A DNA stretch of 9,253 bases, taken from NCBI GenBank assembly GCA_948602995.1, contig CAPEBR010000064.1, positions 1 through 9,253 on the forward strand, read 5' to 3'. Shown here one piece after another: positions 1-5,288 of this stretch (positions are counted from its first letter, which is position 1; each line of letters starts with the position of its first letter). Source of the stretch: an uncultured Dorea sp. (GTDB taxonomy: Bacteria; Bacillota; Clostridia; Lachnospirales; Lachnospiraceae). A program made the position numbers and the translations under genes. A model generated the notes under the pieces. That model was not told the origin of the DNA and searched no databases. It saw only the letters and a list, made by a program, of their open reading frames with translations.

Positions 1-586
1 TGTTGTCTTCTACCGGCGAGATATCCTTCACCATAAAAAATATCAGAATAGATGAGCAGCCGATTGCAATCCCACTGATCAGAAATGCCAGCCACAGATA
101 ATCCCGAAGAAGAAAGCCCCCCACGGTCGGCGCCATAACGAACCCCAGGTTTGTGCAAAGATACTGAAGCGAGTATGCCCGTTCCCGGTCCTCTGTCTTC
201 GTCATATCCGCTGTCAGGGCGTTATAGGAAGGATGCTCCATGTTCTGACAGGTTGCTGCAATGAACATCAGTACAATTGACTTTGCTGACAACGGAATAA
301 CAGCACATATGATATAACAGACTACAGATATCAGATCCAGGAACACAATATTCAATTTTTTATTGAAATGATCCCCCATCTTCCCGCCGATCAGATTCGT
401 TGGAAGTGAGAGTATTCCAAACAGTGCCATGACCCAGGAGATATGCTCTGGGCTCATTCCCATTTTCTGGCTTAAGATCATGGTCAGCATAGGCCAGACC
501 ATGGCGCCCATGGCCGTGACAAGACGTCCAAAGCACAATATATAATTCTCCCTGCGCAATCCTTTATATTGTAATAACAGATTCAT
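1..586 (-). CDS. MFS transporter, N-terminal half (partial, runs off left edge)
   Basis: I translated this by hand from ATG at 586-584; it gives 195 uninterrupted codons to the window edge, starting MNLLLQYKGLRRENYILCFG. About six hydrophobic segments are visible (roughly residues 15-40, 48-66, 78-99, 103-115, 140-160 and 163-187). Between the second and third is GGKMGDHFNKK (residues 67-77), a good match to major facilitator superfamily motif A, with its conserved Asp and basic end. A second typical MFS stretch, ADMTKTEDRERAYSLQY followed by N-x-G-x-x-x-AP-x-x-GG, spans residues 126-157. The family moves small solutes or drugs across the cytoplasmic membrane; the substrate cannot be told. 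It lies 36 nt downstream of the methyltransferase gene on the same strand, so co-transcription is likely. Its ribosome site is weak (GGGTAAAAAGAG), and a five-codon reading frame overlaps its start as ATGA. Roughly half of a normal ~400-residue transporter is missing beyond the edge. Confidence 0.88.
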   Translation of the reverse strand, partial: MNLLLQYKGLRRENYILCFGRLVTAMGAMVWPMLTMILSQKMGMSPEHISWVMALFGILSLPTNLIGGKMGDHFNKKLNIVFLDLISVVCYIICAVIPLSAKSIVLMFIAATCQNMEHPSYNALTADMTKTEDRERAYSLQYLCTNLGFVMAPTVGGFLLRDYLWLAFLISGIAIGCSSILIFFMVKDISPVEDN

Positions 587-622
587 CTCTTTTTACCCAT
601 TCTCGTAAACAACGACTTAAGG

Positions 623-1474
623 CTATTCCATACACATGAATTGTCTCATTGTTCTCTCAAAAACCATTGCACGAAACGCGGCAGTCTCATCTCCGTTTTT
701 ACAGGAAAACTGCATATCGGTTCCTTTTACCGGACAGAAGCCCGCACGCTCCAGTGCGCAGACCATACCGGCATATGCGCTGTCATCCTCGAAGCGCTCT
801 ACACTGACCAGATGTCCCTGAGGTTTCACCAGCGCAGCAAGCTCCCTGGCATACTTTCTATGCCGCTTTATCTGTTCCTTTTCGGACAGCGGAGCCGTCC
901 TGGCTTCTTCACAGAGAGCCCTCCACCTGATATTTTCATGCACGGTACGGCAGGAAAATAACGTATCGCACTGCCTCTGTCCCGGCGTCCCCGAAGCGGT
1001 AAAACGCACATTACCGAGCTGAAGGCTCCCTGCAAGTTCCTCTGCCACGGAAACAGCATTCCTGGAAAGCTCCAGTCCTGTAACAGCCAGTTCCGGATAC
1101 CGCAATGCAAGAAAACAGGTCAGAATCCCATTCCCACAGCCAATGTCAAAAAGGTCTCCCTCTAAAAAACGCTCAGAATCAATCAGATATTTCATAACCC
1201 TCCGGAAAAACACACGGTCATAAAAAGAAGCTGCCAAAAGGCTCATCCTGAGACTCTGATTCAGGTAATCAACAAGCCCTCCCTGGCGGCGGAGGAACTC
1301 TGTTTCACTGGTTCCATATAACATCCGCTCCTCCGACTGATCAAACAGCTCCGTCAGCCGTTCAATATGCCTCTCCCCTTCCTCTTTTCCATATGATTCG
1401 ATCAGCGCTGTATCCAGCTCAGTAATCCTGCAGATGCCGATCTTTGAAAGATATTCCTTTATTTCCAAATCCAA
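623..1474 (-). CDS. SAM-dependent class I methyltransferase (TTG start)
   Basis: This 283-residue protein has a Rossmann-type methyltransferase core: motif I DIGCGNG at residues 110-116 preceded by a hydrophobic strand, the acidic post-I residue E135 in GLELS, and a motif IV-like FSCRTVHE at 173-180. It should transfer a methyl group from S-adenosylmethionine in the cytoplasm, but the acceptor is not evident. Residues 1-100 form a mostly helical, charged N-terminal extension that I do not recognise; it may be a substrate-binding region. The start is TTG at 1474-1472, chosen because a strong AGGAGG lies 9 nt upstream and no ATG sits at that spacing. An MFS transporter follows at 36 nt, suggesting an operon that methylates and exports, or imports, a small molecule. 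I found no convincing promoter just upstream; it may be read from the promoter of the decayed ATPase gene, whose ancestral stop lies 64 nt away. Confidence 0.82.
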   Translation of the reverse strand: MDLEIKEYLSKIGICRITELDTALIESYGKEEGERHIERLTELFDQSEERMLYGTSETEFLRRQGGLVDYLNQSLRMSLLAASFYDRVFFRRVMKYLIDSERFLEGDLFDIGCGNGILTCFLALRYPELAVTGLELSRNAVSVAEELAGSLQLGNVRFTASGTPGQRQCDTLFSCRTVHENIRWRALCEEARTAPLSEKEQIKRHRKYARELAALVKPQGHLVSVERFEDDSAYAGMVCALERAGFCPVKGTDMQFSCKNGDETAAFRAMVFERTMRQFMCME

Positions 1475-1538
1475 TGAAGCTCTCCTCCTTTTTCCTTGAA
1501 CTTCTGTTCAACTTATGGTAAAGCCCGCCATAATATTC

Positions 1539-2452
1539 CTAACATCCAATCAATACTTCATTCCCCCGAAAAGCAAAACCATATTTCCGTATTCTGTCTT
1601 CAGAAATCCCCTTTGCAATAAGATACAAGGCATATTCTTTTTGATCAATCTGTGCAAGCGCCGCCTCTACCGCAGTGCTGCGGATACCTCTTCTTCTGTG
1701 AAGCCAAATGCCCCGGCATACTCCTCAGATGTTGTTGTGATGACCTCCAGATTATTCAAATCCGAAAAAATCGATTCCTTACTTATTCTTGTTATTCCCG
1801 TCATAACCGCACGTTCCATGTACGGATTCTCTTTGAATGTAGAATTGAACAAACTTCTGATAAAGCCGGCCAGTTCACAACAGTAACCATTCACATATGC
1901 CTCCTGCATTGGAGTGTCATATTCATCCAGTAAAATAATCACCTTTTTCCCATAATACCGTGACAGGAAGTCTGACATCTTGTGAAGCGCCCATGCAGCC
2001 GTCACCTCATTCATATCACTGGTTATGCTCCGAAAATATGTTTTCTCATTTTCAGTCAAAAGTTCTCCCTTTAGCAGGAAAATATTTTTATTGTATATGT
2101 TCTCTATAACCTGATTAACAGACTGCCTCGCTCCCGCATAATCCGCCTCTTTCACATTAGCGAAAGACAGGCATATAACCGGATATGTTCCCTGCAGATG
2201 CCGGTATTTTTCGTCATCCCAGATTTGAAATCGTTCAAACAGTTCACTTCTCCCTGCATACTTAACAGAAAAGAACTTTTCTAACATGCTCATGTTCAAA
2301 GTCTTTCCGAATCTTCTCGGACGGGTAATTAATGTAACTACATCCTGATTCTCCCACCATTCTTTAATAAACATTGTCTTATCAACATAAAAATTTTCTC
2401 CCATAATTAATTGTTCGAAATCCTGATGTCCGATACCTGCTATTCTTGCCAT
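1539..2452 (-). pseudogene. AAA-ATPase-like / PD-(D/E)XK family gene with internal deletion and frameshift
   Basis: The intact reading part starts MARIAGIGHQDFEQL at 2452 (after a GGGGGG tract 5 nt upstream) and stops at 1667 after 261 residues. It carries the P-loop RPRRFGKT (residues 44-51), a Walker B strand ending in LLDEYD (about 174-179) and the family block TGITRISKESIFSDLNN (about 218-234). These are hallmarks of the AAA-ATPase_like (DUF1703) proteins that normally continue into a C-terminal PD-(D/E)XK nuclease-like domain, total about 500-580 residues. Reading ends right after the EEVSAAL segment. In another frame, from 1670 to the stop at 1541-1539, lies VEAALAQIDQKEYALYLIAK... ending KYGFAFRGNEVLIGC, which is the characteristic C-terminal end of the same family. 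The middle, some 200-300 codons, is therefore deleted and the frame is lost. A truncated ATPase might still be made, but the nuclease-like domain is gone. An alternative start at 2497 adds 15 residues unlike the family's usual beginning. Confidence 0.87.
1670..1683. repeat. 14-bp palindrome at the ATPase deletion junction
   Basis: CCGCAG (1670-1675), TG, CTGCGG (1678-1683) form a perfect 6-bp inverted repeat exactly where the N-terminal part of the broken ATPase gene meets its C-terminal remnant. On the coding strand both sides of the junction encode Ala-Ala-Leu (GCAGCACTG and GCGGCGCTT), so short homology may have guided the deletion. Confidence 0.6.
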
Positions 2453-2519
2453 GAAATCCCCCCTTTTCCACGCTGCCCCTTTTATTCCCTGAAACATAAT
2501 CCAAACATTGCTTAAGCTT

Positions 2520-2547
2520 ATTATAGCAAGATTTACGAAATTAACAA
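2520..2547 (-). promoter_or_regulatory. Sigma-A promoter for the ATPase pseudogene
   Basis: On the minus strand TTGTTA (2547-2542) and a perfect TATAAT (2525-2520) are separated by 16 bp. Transcription would start near 2513, about 60 nt before the ATG at 2452. The promoter seems intact although the gene is broken, so it may still drive the downstream methyltransferase and transporter genes. Confidence 0.62.
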
Positions 2548-2602
2548 CACCTTTTCTTTTCCGCGATTATCTGCAAGTACCTCGCTGATTACTATTCACA
2601 CA

Positions 2603-2627
2603 GGTCTGTGCATTTACTGCACAGACC
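2603..2627. repeat. Perfect 10-bp stem-loop
   Basis: GGTCTGTGCA (2603-2612) and TGCACAGACC (2618-2627) are exact reverse complements around TTTAC. It lies between the divergent promoters of the ATPase pseudogene and the response regulator. There is no downstream T-tract on either strand, so it is not a standard terminator; an operator or part of the surrounding repeat element are alternatives. Confidence 0.7.
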
Positions 2628-2694
2628 GTAAGAAAGTGATTCAGGTGTGAGCAAATCCCATTCGCGGAGCGAATTTTAAATGGATTTGCGAATG

Positions 2695-2719
2695 TTACTG
2701 TGAACGGAGTGAACAGTAA
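2695..2719. repeat. GGA-loop hairpin repeat, copy 1
   Basis: The arms TTACTGT (2695-2701) and ACAGTAA (2713-2719) pair perfectly. Inside them GA faces GA (2702-2703 and 2711-2712), which would give tandem sheared G-A pairs in RNA or single-stranded DNA, followed by AC/GT and a GGA loop. The same 25 bases occur exactly at 4848-4872 in the same orientation. Confidence 0.75.
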
Positions 2720-2758
2720 ACTGTTCACAACAAAAAACGAACCTTTTAGCCGATATTC

Positions 2759-2787
2759 TTGTATCTGTATTTCACTTTCATTATAAT
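2759..2787 (+). promoter_or_regulatory. Sigma-A promoter for the response regulator/kinase operon
   Basis: TTGTAT (2759-2764) and a perfect TATAAT (2782-2787) are separated by 17 bp. The start of transcription would be near 2794, leaving a leader of about 29 nt before the ATG at 2823. No clear pair of LytTR-type binding repeats with ~21-bp period was found just upstream, so autoregulation is not demonstrated. Confidence 0.68.
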
Positions 2788-2822
2788 GTATTCAGCTATA
2801 TTTATAAGAAAGCGGTGCGGAG

Positions 2823-3533
2823 ATGATTAAAATTGCGATATGCGAAGATGAACAGCTTCTTCTAAAACATTTGACAGATAGTATAAAGACCATACTGGCC
2901 AGGCATTCTATCCTATATAGCATAGATGCATATACAAATGGCAGCGCCGTTCTTACGCGCAGTCCATTTGACATTCTATTTCTTGATATTGCCATGAAGC
3001 CTCTTAACGGCCTGGAACTGGCAAAGAGACTGCGTGAGCGGGGTGATGAAAGCAAGATCATCTTCATTACAGCTCATCAGCAATATGCCATAGATGCATA
3101 TGATGTCCAGGCATACCATTACCTGCTCAAGCCTGTAGATACAAAAAAGTTAGAAGCTGTAATTTTGAAACTGTGCTCTGTCCTCAGGGAAGAATCGGAA
3201 CACGCGATCACCATCCGTCAGGGAACCATGGTCAGACGGGTTCCTTTTGAACAGATCTTATATCTGGAGGTTATAAACAGAAAGATTTATCTGCATAAGA
3301 ATCAGGAAACCATTCCTTTTTATGGTAAATTAAGTGAAGTTGAGCCGATGCTGCCAGATACTTTTTTCCGATGCCATCGGAGTTATATTGTTAATTTTGA
3401 TCATGTGCAGCATTACAAAAAAGAAGTAATCCAGTTAGACAATGGATATATTCTGCCTTTATCCAGGCGCAGGTATCAGGAATTTGGCCTGGCATTCATG
3501 TATTATCTGAAAAGAAAGGGGGATGTCTTTTGA
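2823..3533 (+). CDS. LytTR-family response regulator (AgrA/VirR-like)
   Basis: This 236-residue protein has a receiver domain (about 1-120) and a LytTR DNA-binding domain (about 127-228). The receiver shows the acidic pocket E8-D9-E10, the phosphoacceptor D55 at the end of a hydrophobic strand (ILFLD), T83 and the invariant K103 in LLKP. The LytTR part carries the family's typical FFRCHRSYIVN (181-191) and a closing LPLSRRR. It should be phosphorylated by the kinase encoded next and then bind direct repeats upstream of target genes. Length is normal for AgrA/VirR-type regulators. The ATG follows GGTGCGGAG, a moderate ribosome site. Its stop overlaps the TTG start of the kinase gene (TTGA at 3530-3533), so the two are translated together. 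All key residues are present, so it is likely functional; its targets cannot be read from the window. Confidence 0.93.
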   Translation: MIKIAICEDEQLLLKHLTDSIKTILARHSILYSIDAYTNGSAVLTRSPFDILFLDIAMKPLNGLELAKRLRERGDESKIIFITAHQQYAIDAYDVQAYHYLLKPVDTKKLEAVILKLCSVLREESEHAITIRQGTMVRRVPFEQILYLEVINRKIYLHKNQETIPFYGKLSEVEPMLPDTFFRCHRSYIVNFDHVQHYKKEVIQLDNGYILPLSRRRYQEFGLAFMYYLKRKGDVF

Positions 3534-4828
3534 TTACCTCAGCAATATGGGCAACCGGATTGGGGATTTTTCGTACTTTTTATCAATATCTGTTTTTAAA
3601 GGATATGTTCGGAACGAAGTACCGTTATACTTATCTATGGTTCTATCTTGGCACATGGCTGTATGGACACCTGAATGTATGGTTCGCTATTACCGGCACT
3701 CCATGGGGAAACATGGTTTATCTGTACATCTGTGCATTTGCACTAAATACATTCTTATTCCATGGAAGTGCAATTAAAAAGAGCTTTTTTACTCTGTGGA
3801 TGTATGGGATACAGGAAGCAGCCGCTGATATATTTATCCCTCTGTTTCTGGCGGCGGCAAGCTTAAGCAGGCAGACCGGCTGTTTTGATCTTCTTTTTAG
3901 CACCATTGATCTGACGTCCTGTCTTGTATCCTTTCTTATGATGGAAATTTTAAAGAGGAAGCTCCATCTGCTTAAGCGCGATTTTGAAGACCGGGACGGT
4001 ATTTATCTAATGTGTATCGTCGGATTCGTTTGTGCTGCGGTTGGTATGATGTCAATGACATTTGATAAGTTAAGTAACTGGGATGCCGAATATATATATA
4101 CCGTTGTGATTCCCAGCGGACTGATCGCAATGGGAGGGGAAGCACTGAATGTCTACTGTATTCTTATGTTGGAACGACGCCTGGTGGAGAGACTGGCAAA
4201 GCAGCAGTATCAGATACTAAAGCAGCATATGGAGATCTCAAAGGAACAATATGAGCAGCTTATAAAAATACGTCATGACATGAAAAACCACAATTTATGC
4301 CTTGCGCAGCTCTTGAAAAATGAAAAAGCAGAAGAAGCAAGGTATTATCTGGAACAATGGAATATGAGCATAGAAGAACGGGAGACTGTCATTCAGACTG
4401 GCTCTGTTTTTGCTGATGCCATACTAAATCCAAAATATCGTCAGGCGAAGGAACTTGGAATTGATATTTCGATTCAGATGAGTGTGCCTGGAGAAGACAG
4501 GATCGCTCCTGTGGATCTTTGCTGTCTGCTGGCAAATGCACTGGATAATGCAATAGAGGCCTGCCAGCGGGGAATTACAGCTGGATATCCTGCCGGGCAG
4601 ATACAAATGAAATCACAGATACATCCCAATTACTGGGTATTTGAAATCTCAAACAGTGCCTATCTGCCAGTGAAGCAGTGTGAAGGCAGGTTCCGGTCGT
4701 CCAAACAGCTTCCAATAAGCGGAATAGGTCTGCAAAATATCAGGGCCATTGTTGACCGGTATGAAGGAGTTCTTGACTTAAAGAGCGGAGCTTGTTTTAC
4801 GCTAAATGCAATGTTTCCGTTACCTTAG
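3530..4828 (+). CDS. Membrane sensor histidine kinase, GHKL type (AgrC-like)
   Basis: This 432-residue protein begins with six or seven hydrophobic segments (roughly residues 3-23, 36-54, 62-78, 85-111, 119-140, 158-177, 188-214). A charged helical linker (about 215-245) follows, then an H-box QLIKIRHDMKNH with phosphoacceptor H249, and a GHKL ATP-binding domain with N-box NALDNAIEA (N336, N340) and G-box GIGLQNI (398-404). It should sense a signal at the membrane and phosphorylate the adjacent LytTR regulator. The layout is that of AgrC and related peptide-pheromone kinases, but no AgrB protease or AgrD-like precursor is in the window, so a peptide signal is only inference. The start is TTG at 3530, 7-8 nt after AAAGGGGGAT and overlapping the regulator stop. 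A competing ATG at 3523 gives only a short out-of-frame product. All catalytic boxes look intact. Confidence 0.92.
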   Translation: MITSAIWATGLGIFRTFYQYLFLKDMFGTKYRYTYLWFYLGTWLYGHLNVWFAITGTPWGNMVYLYICAFALNTFLFHGSAIKKSFFTLWMYGIQEAAADIFIPLFLAAASLSRQTGCFDLLFSTIDLTSCLVSFLMMEILKRKLHLLKRDFEDRDGIYLMCIVGFVCAAVGMMSMTFDKLSNWDAEYIYTVVIPSGLIAMGGEALNVYCILMLERRLVERLAKQQYQILKQHMEISKEQYEQLIKIRHDMKNHNLCLAQLLKNEKAEEARYYLEQWNMSIEERETVIQTGSVFADAILNPKYRQAKELGIDISIQMSVPGEDRIAPVDLCCLLANALDNAIEACQRGITAGYPAGQIQMKSQIHPNYWVFEISNSAYLPVKQCEGRFRSSKQLPISGIGLQNIRAIVDRYEGVLDLKSGACFTLNAMFPLP

Positions 4829-4844
4829 GCGTCAAAAAGCTTTC

Positions 4845-4875
4845 TGGTTACTGTGAACGGAGTGAACAGTAACCA
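4845..4875 (+). repeat. GGA-loop hairpin repeat, copy 2 (possible terminator of the kinase operon)
   Basis: The 10-bp arms TGGTTACTGT (4845-4854) and ACAGTAACCA (4866-4875) enclose facing GA/GA, AC/GT and a GGA loop. The central 25 bases (4848-4872) are identical to 2695-2719. It begins 17 nt after the kinase stop and is followed by the T-rich stretch 4876-4890 (TCTTTGATGTTTT). It could therefore end kinase transcription, though the T-run is interrupted. Confidence 0.65.
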
Positions 4876-4912
4876 TCTTTGATGTTTTATTCTGAAGTTT
4901 TTGTGTTTCCTC

Positions 4913-4941
4913 TTGCATTCTCCTCCAAAACGTACTACAAT
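4913..4941 (+). promoter_or_regulatory. Sigma-A promoter for the small unknown gene
   Basis: TTGCAT (4913-4918) and TACAAT (4936-4941) are spaced by 17 bp, giving a start near 4948 and a leader of about 47 nt. The following GATAACTGTTTAAG (4943-4956) loosely recalls half of an AgrA-type site on the opposite strand, but no second half is seen at the expected spacing. Confidence 0.65.
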
Positions 4942-4994
4942 AGATAACTGTTTAAGGGGAAACTAATTAATTAAAAAATTCAGGGGAGATTTTT

Positions 4995-5228
4995 ATGAGT
5001 ATCAGAGACAAAAACAGATTGTTTACAGACAGCTATGACCAGGATGACAATTATAAGGATGTCCTGTCTGTCCTTTCACAGCTTGATGATAAAGCCGACA
5101 TTGATTATGTTAAAGAAAACTACCACTATGAGCAGAAATGCACTTCCCGGCAGTCCCGTGTGGATTTTCATCCCTTGCAGAATGCCGCAAAGTTCTTTCA
5201 GTTTCTCATACAGAAAAGATGTGCCTGA
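4995..5228 (+). CDS. Small acidic unknown protein (77 residues; possibly C-terminally frameshifted)
   Basis: I do not recognise this family. The ATG at 4995 has a good ribosome site (AGGGGAG, 6-7 nt away) and its own promoter, so expression is likely. The first ~47 residues are strongly hydrophilic and acidic, beginning MSIRDKNRLFTDSYDQDDNY and looking helical, with no signal peptide or membrane segment. The last ~30 residues change character and end FLIQKRCA. Just before that end, the +1 frame reads on as YRKDVPEKVYEKE..., which looks more like protein than the in-frame tail. A one-base frameshift near 5200-5210 is therefore possible, and the original protein may have been longer. It lies 166 nt after the kinase gene on the same strand, so it may be a target of that two-component system, but this is inference from position. 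It has no AgrD-like features. Confidence 0.55.
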   Translation: MSIRDKNRLFTDSYDQDDNYKDVLSVLSQLDDKADIDYVKENYHYEQKCTSRQSRVDFHPLQNAAKFFQFLIQKRCA

Positions 5229-5240
5229 AAAAGTGTACGA

Positions 5241-5288
5241 AAAGGAGACATTCCAGAAGCCTATGAAAGCTCCTGGAATGTCTCCTTT
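5241..5288 (-). terminator. Long hairpin terminator overlapping the xylulokinase stop (possibly bidirectional)
   Basis: AAAGGAGACATTCCAG (5241-5256) and CTGGAATGTCTCCTTT (5273-5288) are perfect 16-bp reverse complements around a 16-nt loop. On the minus strand the first arm codes for the last residues of the xylulokinase (ALKETFQEL) and the stop codon lies in the loop. The hairpin then ends in CCTTTTCG and a further TTTTT, so it should end the sugar operon. On the plus strand it lies 12 nt after the small gene but has only a short T-run. Confidence 0.78.

Larger units (their letters stand above)
2588..2730. repeat. Complex inverted-repeat element (possible MITE-like dispersed repeat)
   Basis: This stretch fills most of the gene-free spacer 2498-2822 and holds no plausible reading frame. 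It contains, in order: a perfect 10-bp stem GGTCTGTGCA/TGCACAGACC (2603-2612 with 2618-2627, loop TTTAC); an outer stem GCAAATCC/GGATTTGC (2651-2658 with 2682-2689) enclosing ATTCGC-GGA-GCGAAT (2660-2674); the GGA-loop hairpin at 2695-2719; and GTGAACAG/CTGTTCAC (2709-2716 with 2721-2728, loop TAAA). Its outer ends, TTACTATTCAC at 2589-2599 and GTGAACAGTAA at 2709-2719, match as imperfect terminal inverted repeats (10 of 11). No transposase and no clear target duplication is seen. It could be a non-autonomous mobile repeat or a structured regulatory stretch between two divergent promoters. Confidence 0.55.

Noticed and set aside
636..961. Plus-strand open frames across the methyltransferase gene
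   Set aside because: They lie antisense to a well-supported gene, overlap each other, lack ribosome sites, and their products look like random translation.
1496..1511. Short hairpin TTGAAC-TTCT-GTTCAA as a terminator after the ATPase pseudogene
   Set aside because: The stem is only 6 bp, has no T-run on the minus strand and leads directly into the methyltransferase ribosome site.
1515..1933. Plus-strand open frames of 93-123 residues over the ATPase pseudogene
   Set aside because: They are antisense to a recognisable family sequence and have no family features of their own.
2588..2730. CRISPR array or riboswitch in the repeat-rich spacer
   Set aside because: The repeats are inverted and not regularly spaced as in CRISPR, and no known riboswitch or T-box motif could be recognised.
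3523..3777. ATG-started 84-residue frame at the start of the kinase gene
   Set aside because: It is out of frame with the kinase, which has clear domain motifs from the TTG at 3530 and a well-spaced ribosome site.
4995..5228. The small gene as an AgrD-type pheromone precursor
   Set aside because: It lacks an amphipathic N-terminal helix, a central Cys placed for thiolactone formation with an acidic tail, and any AgrB neighbour.
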